From: Arthrobacter sp. H35-D1
Lineage (GTDB): Bacteria; Actinomycetota; Actinomycetes; Actinomycetales; Micrococcaceae
Length of the DNA stretch: 64,000 nucleotides
Direction of reading: 5' to 3'
NCBI RefSeq assembly: GCF_030063185.1
Contig: NZ_JASISP010000002.1
Location: 1 to 64,000 of the forward strand
A program made the translations under genes and the position numbers. Numbering within the stretch: the stretch's first letter is position 1; every line of letters begins with the position of its first letter. A model generated the notes under the pieces. It worked only from the letters and a program-made list of their open reading frames with translations. It did no database searches and had not been told where the DNA came from. Of this stretch, positions 28,236 to 37,243 are shown one piece after another.

Positions 28236-29345
28236 TCAACGCGCCAGCAGGTTTCGTAGAAGTTCGGCACGATCTTTCCAAGTGTGAGCTCTGGCCTGTT
28301 TCGCCTGCTCTTCACGCTCTGCGTCTGTTGGCCATCTCGCAGAAACTTCCGTAACGGTTTGGGCGAATTCCGCCGCATTGCTCGCCACCCGAACTTTTGC
28401 CGCAGGCTCGAACTTCGATGCTGGCAGGTCAGTGGCAACTACGGGAACACCTGCTGCCACATATTCGAGTGTTTTCAGCGGGAAGCTGGACCGATTGAAC
28501 CGGGTGTCTGTATACGGAGTGAGCCCGACGTTGGAGTCCGCCAGCAATGCAGCAACTCCTTCACTGTTCAACACTCCCTTCCAGTGAACGTTGGGCCGGG
28601 AGAGGAAGCTGTCGAGCTGCAAAAGTCCCTTTACTGACTTGGCTGTCTTCGGACCGGCAACCTGGATGTGAATCCCGGTGTCAGCAACAGCCTTTAGGAC
28701 TTCAAAGTCCAACCGCTCATTGAGCTGACCGACAAGAGCCGCCTTCGCGAATCCGGGATCCTGGACATATATGGGTTCACCCATATTGCACCCATTGGGC
28801 ACTACTTCCACCACTTTTCCGCCCAACACTTCGGACAAGTCCTGCCCCAGGTGGCCGGTAACCGCGGCAACCACTGTTGCCTTGGTCGCGTTGGTCCTGA
28901 GAACACGCCTGATATTGCTCTCTGAAAATCCCATGAGGTCTGACCCTGAAATCCAGTCGTCAGTAACGAACAAAAGACGATTCCCACCGACGTTCTTTGC
29001 GAAGGTCATGATTGGGGATGCACAAATGGTGCCATCGACGTCCAAACCGAGAAACTTGATGGCAGACCGAATGTAATGGTGGTAGGCAACCTTTGTCCAC
29101 TGGCGCAGAACCGGTCTTGTCACCCCGGGCGGACCAATGGTGCGCAGCCGCACAATGCCCTCACCCACTTCATCCAGTAGTTCCGTCACTCTCGTTATCT
29201 GCTGCAGGCGAGTTGTCCGCAGCATGGATATGGGGGGATCCACCCAAAGCACTTGCCCTCCCCGTCCCAGTGCAACTGCCAAGTTTTTATCTGTCCCAGT
29301 CACCGAGTCCCAAGAGCTCCCGGCCTGATAGATTATCGTCTCCAT
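28236..29345 (-). CDS. Family 4-like glycosyltransferase
   Basis: A 369-residue GT-B enzyme. The C-terminal half has the family 4 pattern: VVEVVPNGCNMG, then ALVGQLNERLDFEVL, and the donor-site motif GLTPYTDTRFNRSSFPLKTLEYVAAGVPVVATDLPA, in which the usual E-x7-E is partly changed (FPLKTLEY). Probably adds one sugar to the lipid-linked repeat. ATG at 29345 is chosen: AAGGAGG stands nine bases before it; TTG at 29351 would be too close. The ORF overlaps the previous stop region, continuing the operon. Confidence 0.85.
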   Translation of the reverse strand: METIIYQAGSSWDSVTGTDKNLAVALGRGGQVLWVDPPISMLRTTRLQQITRVTELLDEVGEGIVRLRTIGPPGVTRPVLRQWTKVAYHHYIRSAIKFLGLDVDGTICASPIMTFAKNVGGNRLLFVTDDWISGSDLMGFSESNIRRVLRTNATKATVVAAVTGHLGQDLSEVLGGKVVEVVPNGCNMGEPIYVQDPGFAKAALVGQLNERLDFEVLKAVADTGIHIQVAGPKTAKSVKGLLQLDSFLSRPNVHWKGVLNSEGVAALLADSNVGLTPYTDTRFNRSSFPLKTLEYVAAGVPVVATDLPASKFEPAAKVRVASNAAEFAQTVTEVSARWPTDAEREEQAKQARAHTWKDRAELLRNLLAR

Positions 29346-29347
29346 TG

Positions 29348-30619
29348 TCAAGAGCCTCCTTGTCGAACGGATGCCATCTGTGCCCGCGCAGCAACAGGTG
29401 TGGCATTGAAGTCATCACTCGCATGTCGTCCCGCCAGCTTGGACGAAGCCTGCTGCCCCTTGTACATGGCAAACCTCCACACAGCCGCACAGGTACCACG
29501 GACATCGCCTGCACCGCCCTGCAGCGCCGCGGATTGAACCCTTTCGTAGAACTCCGCCTGTTGGGCCGCAGCCCCCGTCAAGGAAAACCGTTCCAGCACA
29601 AGCGCTCTGGCAAACGTGCCCAGGTGGGCGCGCAAGAGGGGTTTTGCCATGAGCTTTTCAACAATGGCCATCAGCTTCTCCTCGGCATCCTCCGGGCCCG
29701 AACCCGCGCCGTACCAGCCCTGCCACAGGAACGTTTGCACGGAGTCCTCGTCGAGGAGCTCCCAGAAACCGTTCTCGCCTTGGACTATCAGCGGACTGCC
29801 GAACGCCATGGCCCGCAGCGCAGAACCGCCCATGCCAATGCTGGCGTCCGCACAGGCATAGGCCGGCCGGGGGTCCTCCAGTTCGCCAGCCAGGAAGATC
29901 CGCTGCACGCCCAAGGCCTGGTTGCTGGCGGCCGCCTGCTCCGCAACCTGGTCCCGGGCCGGTCCGTCCCCGGCGATGACAAGTTGAACGGGCAGCCACT
30001 CATTCAGCCGTTCAATGGCTGAAATGGCGCAGAGGATGCCTTCAAGCTTCATTTCATGGGCCAGCCGGGACACTATCGACACGGTGAAGATGTCCGCACC
30101 GGCACCGAGCCCGGCCAGAAATTCCTCCGTGGCAAAGTCCAAGTCAGGATTGTTCAGCGATGTGTCCACGGGGGGTTCCAGCAACTCCACAAATTTTCTG
30201 CCAAACTCCCGCTCGGCAGCGGCAATTTGTTCAGTACCCACCATCAAGGGCACATTGCGGGGAATGAACGGGGCAACAGACATGGACATCACCGTCGCGC
30301 AGACAGCGGCCCCGCCACGGCCGGCACAGGCAAGCGACGCTTCAAGGGCGGGCGGCCACTCGTAGGCGTGCACAATGTCCACGCGCCGTTCCTTGATGGT
30401 GCGGCGAAGGTGTGCCGCCACGCCCGGCGTGGGCCGGCGATGCACTGGCGGGGAGGGAAGAAATTCAAGGCCCAGTTCCTTCACCCGTTCCACCAACGGC
30501 CCAGGCTGGCCGTAAACAACCACCTCATGGCCAAGCTTCTTCACTCCGGCGGCAAGTTCGATCGCATTGAGCTGGCTACCGCCAATGGCCATGTCGTGCG
30601 GGTAGACAAGGATTCTCAT
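29348..30619 (-). CDS. Family 4 glycosyltransferase
   Basis: A 423-residue GT-B glycosyltransferase. The N-terminus MRILVYPHDMAIGGSQLNAIELA carries the Gly-rich acceptor loop (GGSQ); the C-terminal domain shows IVSRLAHEMKLEGI, LVIAGDGPARDQV and SIGMGGSALRAMAFGSPLIVQGE. The ATG at 30619 overlaps the flippase stop as ATGA; the open frame upstream is only an echo of that gene. Donor and acceptor are unknown. It belongs to the long minus-strand EPS operon. Confidence 0.88.
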   Translation of the reverse strand: MRILVYPHDMAIGGSQLNAIELAAGVKKLGHEVVVYGQPGPLVERVKELGLEFLPSPPVHRRPTPGVAAHLRRTIKERRVDIVHAYEWPPALEASLACAGRGGAAVCATVMSMSVAPFIPRNVPLMVGTEQIAAAEREFGRKFVELLEPPVDTSLNNPDLDFATEEFLAGLGAGADIFTVSIVSRLAHEMKLEGILCAISAIERLNEWLPVQLVIAGDGPARDQVAEQAAASNQALGVQRIFLAGELEDPRPAYACADASIGMGGSALRAMAFGSPLIVQGENGFWELLDEDSVQTFLWQGWYGAGSGPEDAEEKLMAIVEKLMAKPLLRAHLGTFARALVLERFSLTGAAAQQAEFYERVQSAALQGGAGDVRGTCAAVWRFAMYKGQQASSKLAGRHASDDFNATPVAARAQMASVRQGGS

Positions 30620-32076
30620 GCTGTTTCCTTCGGTTCTCTGCCCCAGCTGCGGATGGCGAGGAGGTCTTTTCTGCGGACGAAGAGCAGGACGGCCATGGCG
30701 AGAGTTCCCAATGCGGCGGCTGCCAGGACCGCCAGCCAATCTGCGCCCAGGCCCATCGCCAGAAGATAGCTCCCAACAGCCACAGGCACGGCCAAGGCAA
30801 CGGGGGGCCACACCTTGGCGAGGAAATCGCGCACCTTGAACCCTTGTGCTGTGAGCATCTTCAAGTAGATGGGCAGGACGAACAAGGCCGCAACCACCAC
30901 GGGGGCTGCCGCGAGCCCGGCCAGTCCACCCCAGGCCGCCCCGGCCAGCAAGGCTGGGATGAGAACAACCAGCCAGACGATTTGAACCTTGAATATTGCC
31001 GCTGAAATGCCCAACACCACCAGGTAGTCGTAAACCAGTTCAAACATGATGCGGAAGGCTGCAAAAAGTGCCAGCCATACCAGCGCGGCCGCAGCAGGGG
31101 CCCAGGCCTTGCCGTAAACGAACGTCACCAAGGGGACGGCAACCCCGGCCATGACCGCGACGACGGGAAACACTGCAGCGGACACCACTCCGACAAGGGA
31201 AAGCATGGCGGAACGCATGGCCGGCGGATCATGCTGCAGTTTGGCGAACACAGGCGGTGCCACGGACCGCAGGGGCTGGGAAAAGATGCTGGTGGGCCAG
31301 CTGGACAGGTTGAAGGCCAGCACATAGAGGCCCAGGGCCACGGCCCCCAGCATTCTGCCGGCAACGATCTGGTCTGCATAGCCAACGGCAAAAACCACAA
31401 TGCTGGAACCAGCCAGCGGCAGCCCAAACATCAACAGCGGGCGCAACTTCTCCTTGTTGTAGCCGAACCTAATGGGCAGCGGCGAGTACTTGATGAACAA
31501 GATAGCTGCCACCAAGCTTGCCGACACGCGACCAATGGCCAGGCTCATGGCTCCCATCCCGGCAACAACCAACACCACCGAGACGATCGCTCCCAGCCAC
31601 ACGTTGACCTGGTCAATGATCATCCGGCGGCCCTGCAGGAAATCCCTTTGCATCAGTGCTGCCGGAGTTGCAACGGCGCCGTTGATCACAACACAGGTGG
31701 CGATGACCCGCACGACGTTGGTTGCGGCCGGATCCCCCATGGCTGAGGCAAAGTACGGTGCCCCGAGATACGCACCAATAAAGATCACCGTGCTGCTGAC
31801 CAGTGAAATGGTGGTCACAGTTCCTGCGATTTCCTTGGGGTCCCCCGGCCAGCGCACAATGGCCAAGCTGACGCCGAGCTCATTGAAACTCAAAATGGCA
31901 ATGAGTGCCACGAAGGCGATGGCGTAGGTGCCAAATTGTTCGGGCCCCAACAGCCTCGCCAGCACAATGCCGATCCCGATGGTGCCGAACCGTGAGATGA
32001 CGGTGTTGAGGATGCTCAGGATGAAGGCCCGCGACGCGGTAGGCGTCACGGGGGTTTTGGCCCGAACAGTGGTCAT
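30616..32076 (-). CDS. Wzx-type polysaccharide flippase
   Basis: A 486-residue membrane protein with about twelve to fourteen hydrophobic helices; FGTYAIAFVALIAILSFNELGVSLAIVRWPG near the N-terminus is typical of the polysaccharide-transporter (Wzx/RfbX) branch of the MOP superfamily. It would flip undecaprenyl-linked repeat units across the membrane for the polymerase. GAGGAAGC precedes the ATG at 32076. A second flippase lies at 53152, so each may serve a different polymer. Confidence 0.88.
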   Translation of the reverse strand: MTTVRAKTPVTPTASRAFILSILNTVISRFGTIGIGIVLARLLGPEQFGTYAIAFVALIAILSFNELGVSLAIVRWPGDPKEIAGTVTTISLVSSTVIFIGAYLGAPYFASAMGDPAATNVVRVIATCVVINGAVATPAALMQRDFLQGRRMIIDQVNVWLGAIVSVVLVVAGMGAMSLAIGRVSASLVAAILFIKYSPLPIRFGYNKEKLRPLLMFGLPLAGSSIVVFAVGYADQIVAGRMLGAVALGLYVLAFNLSSWPTSIFSQPLRSVAPPVFAKLQHDPPAMRSAMLSLVGVVSAAVFPVVAVMAGVAVPLVTFVYGKAWAPAAAALVWLALFAAFRIMFELVYDYLVVLGISAAIFKVQIVWLVVLIPALLAGAAWGGLAGLAAAPVVVAALFVLPIYLKMLTAQGFKVRDFLAKVWPPVALAVPVAVGSYLLAMGLGADWLAVLAAAALGTLAMAVLLFVRRKDLLAIRSWGREPKETA

Positions 32077-32083
32077 TGCTTCC

Positions 32084-33196
32084 TCACCTGTCCAGCAACG
32101 CTGCAGCGAGGGCGGCAACAACGCGTTCCTGCTGCTCCACCGTGATGTGCGGGAAGATGGGCAGCGACAAAATACGCGCAGCGGCGGCCTCCGTCACGGG
32201 AAAGTCGCCCTCTCCCCTGCCGAGGTAGGAAAATGCCTTGGTCAAGTGGATGGGGGTGGGATAGTGGATGCCGGCACCAATGCCGGCGGCATCCAGCTCC
32301 GCCAAAACGGCGTCGCGGTTCTCCACCTGCACCACATACAAGTGCCACGCATCTTCGTAGCCGGCCCGGGTGGCAGGAAGCACCACCCCGGGAACTGCGG
32401 CCAGCATGGCGCCATAGCGGGCGGCCGCCTCCCGGCGCATGGTGTTCCAGCGCGGCAGCCGCTGCAGTTTTGCGTTCAGCACCACTGCCTGGATGGTGTC
32501 AAGGCGGGAGTTCATCCCCACCACTTCGTGCACGTACTTCGTGGAGCTGCCGTGGGCACCGAGTGTGCGCACCATGGCGGCAATTTCCGGATCGTTGGTG
32601 GTCACCGCTCCGGCATCACCGGCGGCGCCCAAGTTCTTCCCCGGATAAAAACTGGTGGCGGCGGCATGCCCGAATGAACCGGAAACCTGCTCACCCAGTC
32701 GCGCGCCCTGGGACTGGGCCGCGTCTTCAACGACGGCCAATCCCGCAGCCTCGGCGATGCTCATGAGATCAGGCATGGGGGCAAGCTGGCCAAACAGGTG
32801 GACGGGAACAATAGCCTGAGTTCTACTCGTCAGCGCCGCGGAAACCTTGGCGGGATCAATGAGCAGGTGGACGGGGTCAACGTCCACCAACACCGGCACG
32901 GCTCCCATGCGGGCCACCGCCTCGGCACTGGCCACGAAGGAGTTGGCAGGGACAATGACTTCCCCGCCGGCTTGAACCCCGCAGGCCCGCAGCGCCAGTT
33001 CAAGGGCATCGGTGCCATTGGCCGCCCCGACGCAGTGGCTGGTTCCCGCGAACTGTGCATACGCTTTTTCAAATCGCGCCACGGCCGGACCGCCAATAAA
33101 GGCCGCCGACCACAGGACGTCGTCGATCTCGTCCCGAATGTCATCGGCAATTTCGGCTTGTTGCACTTGCAGGTCAACCAAAGGAATCGCTTCCAT
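32084..33196 (-). CDS. DegT/DnrJ/EryC1/StrS aminotransferase (WbpE-like)
   Basis: A 370-residue PLP-dependent sugar aminotransferase. IPLVDLQVQQAEI and CVGAANGTDALELALRACG are the family start; ATSFYPGKNLGAAGDAGAVTTND holds the PLP lysine. It would transaminate a UDP-3-keto-hexosaminuronate to the 3-amino sugar, using glutamate, if it works with the Gfo/Idh dehydrogenase at 36078 as WbpE works with WbpB. ATG at 33196 has AAGGGG six bases upstream; an upstream ATG at 33226 is less likely. The flippase follows after seven bases. Confidence 0.9.
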   Translation of the reverse strand: MEAIPLVDLQVQQAEIADDIRDEIDDVLWSAAFIGGPAVARFEKAYAQFAGTSHCVGAANGTDALELALRACGVQAGGEVIVPANSFVASAEAVARMGAVPVLVDVDPVHLLIDPAKVSAALTSRTQAIVPVHLFGQLAPMPDLMSIAEAAGLAVVEDAAQSQGARLGEQVSGSFGHAAATSFYPGKNLGAAGDAGAVTTNDPEIAAMVRTLGAHGSSTKYVHEVVGMNSRLDTIQAVVLNAKLQRLPRWNTMRREAAARYGAMLAAVPGVVLPATRAGYEDAWHLYVVQVENRDAVLAELDAAGIGAGIHYPTPIHLTKAFSYLGRGEGDFPVTEAAAARILSLPIFPHITVEQQERVVAALAAALLDR

Positions 33197-33197
33197 G

Positions 33198-33872
33198 TCA
33201 GCCCCTTCCATTTTCAGTGCCTGCACCCGGCTGCTTTTTGCCGGCGTGCACGGAGCGGGCCGGCACCCCCACCCAGGTGGCGTCGTCGGGCATGTCCCTC
33301 AGCACGACGGCGCCCATGCCGACAGTGGCCCCGGAACCCACCGACAAGTGCTCGCGCACGGCAGAGTTCATGCCCAGGTAAGCGCGGCGACCGATGTGGA
33401 CGCCGCCACCCAGGGAGACGCCTGCGGCGAGCGTGGCAAAGTCGTCCACTTCGTCGTCGTGGGTGAAGGTCACGTTGGGCATGGCAACAACGTGGCTGCC
33501 CAGCCGGACCCCTGCCGTCAGGACCACATTGGCCAGCAGGATGCACCCGGCGCCAATGACGGAGTCCTCGGAAACCACGGCCGAGCGGTCAACGAACGAG
33601 GCGTACCTGACGCTGCCAATGCCCATGCCTGCCAGCACGAACGCGATCTTTTCCCGCGTGGATCCCTTGCCTGCGCACAACACAAAGGAGGCGGTGGGAA
33701 ATGCCGTGGCATCGGTAATCCTGCCCAGCACCGGAAGCCCGTCAAAGTGCTCTCCGGCAAGGGCAGGGTCGTCGTCTAGGACGCCGACCACATTTGAACT
33801 GCCGGACGTTCGCATGGACGCCAACACTTCGCGCGCCAATCCGCTGGCTGCGACAAGGATCAATTCGGGCAT
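33198..33872 (-). CDS. NeuD/PglD-family sugar O- or N-acetyltransferase
   Basis: A 224-residue protein with a small N-terminal Rossmann-like domain (MPELILVAASGLAREVL) and a C-terminal left-handed beta-helix of hexapeptide repeats (SVIGAGCILLANVVLTAG...VHIGRRAYLGMNS...VGSGATVGMGAVVLRDMP). This is the PglD/NeuD/PerB pattern, which acetylates amino sugars from acetyl-CoA; a His in NVTFTHDDEV is a candidate catalytic base. Placed between two aminotransferases, it most likely acetylates the amino sugar one of them makes. Confidence 0.9.
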   Translation of the reverse strand: MPELILVAASGLAREVLASMRTSGSSNVVGVLDDDPALAGEHFDGLPVLGRITDATAFPTASFVLCAGKGSTREKIAFVLAGMGIGSVRYASFVDRSAVVSEDSVIGAGCILLANVVLTAGVRLGSHVVAMPNVTFTHDDEVDDFATLAAGVSLGGGVHIGRRAYLGMNSAVREHLSVGSGATVGMGAVVLRDMPDDATWVGVPARSVHAGKKQPGAGTENGRG

Positions 33873-33874
33873 TT

Positions 33875-35074
33875 CTAGCTCTTCCCCCCTGAGCCCACAG
33901 CGTCAATAACACGGTCCTGGTCTGCTCTTTCCAGGTGGTGGTAGACGGGCAGGATGATGGTGCTGTCAGTTAGTTGTTCGGTGACGTCCAGGTTGGCCGA
34001 GCCCGTATCATGGCCGGCATAGGCCGGCTGGCGGTGGGATGCCATGATGCCGCGGCGGGCTGAAATGCCCTGGCGGGCCAGGTGCTCCAGCAGTCCTTCC
34101 CGGCTTGTGCCATATTCCGGCAGCACTTCAAGCCAGAACGACTGGAAGTTGCTGGTTCCATGGGCAGGATCGCCGGAAATTCTCAATCCCGGCACACCGT
34201 GCAGCTCCTGCGTGTAGCGGGCGACAAGGTCGCGCCGGCGCTGCACGGCCTGTGCCAGCCTGCCCAATTGCACAATCCCGACGGCGGCCTGCATGTCCGT
34301 CATGCGGAAGTTGAAGCCGATTTCGGTATATTCCTCCGGCGGGGCCAGCACTGCTGAATGCCGGCTGGTTGCGGAAGCGCTCATGGCGTGCTCGCGCAGC
34401 CCTGCCGCCCGCTTGGCCCAGTCCGCACGGGAGCTGGTGAGCATGCCACCCTCCCCCGTGGTCAGGATCTTGCGGGGGTGGAAGGACCAGGCAGCCAGCT
34501 CGGCGCCTGCCCCGACCGGCTGGCCGTGGTAAGTGGAACCGGCCCCGCAGGCGGCATCTTCAATGACAACGATCCCCTGCGCATCACACAGTGCCTTGAT
34601 GGGGTCCAGATCCACCGGCATGCCGCCCTGGTCCACCACAATGACGGCCCGGGTCTGCGGGGTCAGCGCCGCAGCAATCGTGGCCGCCGTGACATTGCCC
34701 GTTTCACGTTCGACGTCGGCAAACACCGGCCGCGCCCCGACATAGGTGGGGGCGTTGGCCGTGGCAATGAAGGAAAAGGAAGGCACGACGACGTCGTCCC
34801 CCGCCTTGATGCCAGCCACCACCAGGGCGAGGTGCAGCGCCGTGGTGCAATTTGAGGTCGCCACAGCGTGCCGGGCCTGTTGCGCGGCGGCAAATTCGCT
34901 TTCGAACTGTGCCACTTTGGGGCCCTGGGCCACCCAACCCGAGGCGATGACGACTGCCACGGCATCGGCTTCCTCCGTGCCAAGCCACGGCAACATGACA
35001 TTGATGCGTGGCAGCTCCTCAGCTGCCGGTGGCGTGGCCGGGGCTGCTGCGCTGGTGCTTGCCTCGAGCGTCAC
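33875..35074 (-). CDS. Second DegT/DnrJ/EryC1/StrS aminotransferase
   Basis: A 399-residue PLP enzyme. The lysine is in WSFHPRKILTTGEGGML; the N-terminal VATSNCTTALHLALVVAG block is the substrate/PLP site. The PRKILTTGEGG form is common among enzymes making 4-amino sugars such as perosamine or bacillosamine precursors, while the enzyme at 32084 looks more like the 3-amino type, so the two need not be redundant. The GTG at 35074 overlaps the previous stop (GTGA). Confidence 0.9.
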   Translation of the reverse strand: MTLEASTSAAAPATPPAAEELPRINVMLPWLGTEEADAVAVVIASGWVAQGPKVAQFESEFAAAQQARHAVATSNCTTALHLALVVAGIKAGDDVVVPSFSFIATANAPTYVGARPVFADVERETGNVTAATIAAALTPQTRAVIVVDQGGMPVDLDPIKALCDAQGIVVIEDAACGAGSTYHGQPVGAGAELAAWSFHPRKILTTGEGGMLTSSRADWAKRAAGLREHAMSASATSRHSAVLAPPEEYTEIGFNFRMTDMQAAVGIVQLGRLAQAVQRRRDLVARYTQELHGVPGLRISGDPAHGTSNFQSFWLEVLPEYGTSREGLLEHLARQGISARRGIMASHRQPAYAGHDTGSANLDVTEQLTDSTIILPVYHHLERADQDRVIDAVGSGGKS

Positions 35075-36081
35075 TTCCCACCACCTGATCCGGAGCCGAC
35101 AAGACGGCCGGCGGCAATTTCTTCCCGCAGCGGCGCCCACCAGGAGACCAGCTGGCGCAATCCGTCCTCAAGCCCCGTGGTTGCGGTGAACCCCAGATCC
35201 TGCTGCGCGGCGGAAACATCGGCAAGGCGCCGCGCCACACCGTTGACCGCCCGTTCCTCTCCGTGCTCAACGGGAAGGGTGGACCCCATCGCTGCCAGCA
35301 GCGCCTCGGCCAGGCCAAGGAGGCTGGTTTCCGAGCCGCTGGCAACGTTGTAGGCGCCCTCGGTGATGTTGCTGGCCGCGGCCAGAATATTGGCCCGGGC
35401 AATGTCTTCCGTGAACACAAAGTCCATGGTCTGGAGCCCGTCGCCAAAAATCAACGGAGGCCGGCCATCGGCTATGCGTTCCATCCACCGCACCAGCACC
35501 TCCGTGTACAAGCCGTGGACGTCCATGCGCGGGCCGTACACGTTGAAGTAGCGCAACAGCACGTAGTCAAGGCCGTGCATGGCCTTGAAGCTGCGTGCCA
35601 TGCCTTCGTTGAAGGATTTCGCGGCACCATAGAAGGTGTCATTGTTGTGGTGGTGGTGCCGTTCCGTGGTGGGAAACGCCTCAGCCATGCCGTAGACGGA
35701 CGCGCTGGAGGCAACAATGATCTTGTCCACCTTGTGGGCTGCTGCCGCTTCCAGCACGGTGAACGTGCCGTCCACCAGCACTTCCAAGGCCAGCCGGGGT
35801 TCCTCGGCGCACTGGGTGATGCGGATGGCTGCCTGGTGGAATACCAGGTCCTTGCCGCGTGTGGCGTCGTGAACAAAGTCCCTGTTGCGCAGATCGCCCT
35901 CCACGAGGCTCACTTTCCCGCTGGCAAGGGCCTCGTCCAAATTGGCTTTCCGGCCCCGCACCAAGTTGTCCAGCACGTCGACGTGTGCCACGCCTGCTTC
36001 CAACAGCTGGTCCACAATGGTTGAACCGATGGTGCCGGCCCCTCCCGTGACGAGCACCGTGGCTCCTTGTAGATTGCTCAT
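35071..36081 (-). CDS. NAD-dependent nucleotide-sugar epimerase/dehydratase
   Basis: A 336-residue extended SDR. VLVTGGAGTIGSTIVDQL binds the cofactor, VASSASVYG and YGAAKSFNE supply the Ser and Tyr-Lys catalytic groups. TGGAGTIGS with ITQCAEEPRLALEVLVDGT is close to UDP-glucose 4-epimerases and UDP-GlcNAc C4-epimerases, but a 4,6-dehydratase role feeding the aminotransferase it overlaps is equally possible. A run of His (RHHHHNND near 140) is unusual. Start and stop overlap neighbours by four bases on both sides. Confidence 0.87.
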   Translation of the reverse strand: MSNLQGATVLVTGGAGTIGSTIVDQLLEAGVAHVDVLDNLVRGRKANLDEALASGKVSLVEGDLRNRDFVHDATRGKDLVFHQAAIRITQCAEEPRLALEVLVDGTFTVLEAAAAHKVDKIIVASSASVYGMAEAFPTTERHHHHNNDTFYGAAKSFNEGMARSFKAMHGLDYVLLRYFNVYGPRMDVHGLYTEVLVRWMERIADGRPPLIFGDGLQTMDFVFTEDIARANILAAASNITEGAYNVASGSETSLLGLAEALLAAMGSTLPVEHGEERAVNGVARRLADVSAAQQDLGFTATTGLEDGLRQLVSWWAPLREEIAAGRLVGSGSGGGK

Positions 36082-37187
36082 CTTGTTCCCTCCAGTTGAA
36101 CCTCAAAATCAGCAACGGGACTGTGTTCACCGTCTGCTGCCAAACTCCTGCTTGCTGCTTCCAACACCGAGAGCACCCGCAGTCCGGATACGCCGTCGGT
36201 CCGTGAAGGCCGGTTCCCCAGAATGCTGTCGGAAAATTCCTGGACCATCATGCCCAGCGCTTCCTTTTCCGGCAGGGCCGGAGACCAGGTGTCGCCGAGC
36301 CGGTACGACACTGCCTGCTCCTTGCGCTGGGCGGCCGTGGTGGATGCCTTCTCAAAGTTCACGCCCCTGTCATAGACGCTGATGCGCTGTTGCGGATTGA
36401 GATCGTCCCAAACCAGGGTGCGTCTTGAACCGCCCACCACCAGCTGCCGAATCTTGGTGGGGCTGAGCCAGTTCACATTGATGTGTGCCATGGCATTGTT
36501 GGGCAGTGCAAAAGTCAGGTGCCCCACGCAGGACTTGCCTGTGCCCAGCGGATCAGCGCCCTGTGCTGCGACCGTTTCGGGCCGGAGTCCGCCCGGCAGA
36601 ATGAAGTCGATGACGGAAAGATCGTGGGGGGCCAAGTCCCAGAAGACGTCCACATCGGGTTGGATCAGTCCCAGGTTGATCCGGACCGAATCAATGAACA
36701 GAATCTCCCCCAGCGCGCCCTCGGCAATGAGTTCCCTGATTTTCAGGGCTGCCGGGGTGTAGCAGTAGGTGTGGTCCGCCATGAGCGTCAGCCCGTTGGC
36801 TTCGGCAAATTCCACCATTTCCACACCTTGTTCCCGGGTGGCGGCCAACGGCTTCTCCACCACCACGTGTTTTCCGGCGCGCATGGCGGCCATGGCAACG
36901 CCGTGGTGGGTGCGTGCCGGTGTGGCGATGGCAACGGCGTCCACATCGCACCGTTGGAGCAAGTCGTCAAGGGAGGAAAACACGGGAACATCGCCCAGCG
37001 GGCCGGCGATCTTCAGCGCCCGTTCCGTGTCCATGTCCACAATGGCGCACAGCTCCCAGGCCGGACTGGCTTTAAAGTTCCGTGCCAAGTTCGGCCCCCA
37101 GTAGCCGGCGCCAATCACGGCAACTTTCAGGACGGTTTGTTCCTGCAACAGGTTCAGCTGTTGCATCGTGTGGGGAATCGAGACCAT
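36078..37187 (-). CDS. Gfo/Idh/MocA oxidoreductase (WbpB/WlbA-like)
   Basis: A 369-residue NAD(P)-dependent oxidoreductase. VAVIGAGYWGPNLARNF is the Rossmann motif and HVVVEKPLAAT the conserved catalytic Lys block (EKP). In O-antigen pathways WbpB/WlbA oxidises C3 of UDP-GlcNAcA to a 3-keto sugar for transamination, which fits the aminotransferase and acetyltransferase downstream and the UDP-HexNAc dehydrogenase at 6691. ATG at 37187 is taken; Met8 (37166) is an alternative. The last bases overlap the next ATG (ATGA). Confidence 0.88.
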   Translation of the reverse strand: MVSIPHTMQQLNLLQEQTVLKVAVIGAGYWGPNLARNFKASPAWELCAIVDMDTERALKIAGPLGDVPVFSSLDDLLQRCDVDAVAIATPARTHHGVAMAAMRAGKHVVVEKPLAATREQGVEMVEFAEANGLTLMADHTYCYTPAALKIRELIAEGALGEILFIDSVRINLGLIQPDVDVFWDLAPHDLSVIDFILPGGLRPETVAAQGADPLGTGKSCVGHLTFALPNNAMAHINVNWLSPTKIRQLVVGGSRRTLVWDDLNPQQRISVYDRGVNFEKASTTAAQRKEQAVSYRLGDTWSPALPEKEALGMMVQEFSDSILGNRPSRTDGVSGLRVLSVLEAASRSLAADGEHSPVADFEVQLEGTR

Positions 37188-37243
37188 TGCATTAATTCCA
37201 TTTCGTGTTCAGTTGTTCCCCCTGCATGCGTGAGCATGCGGGG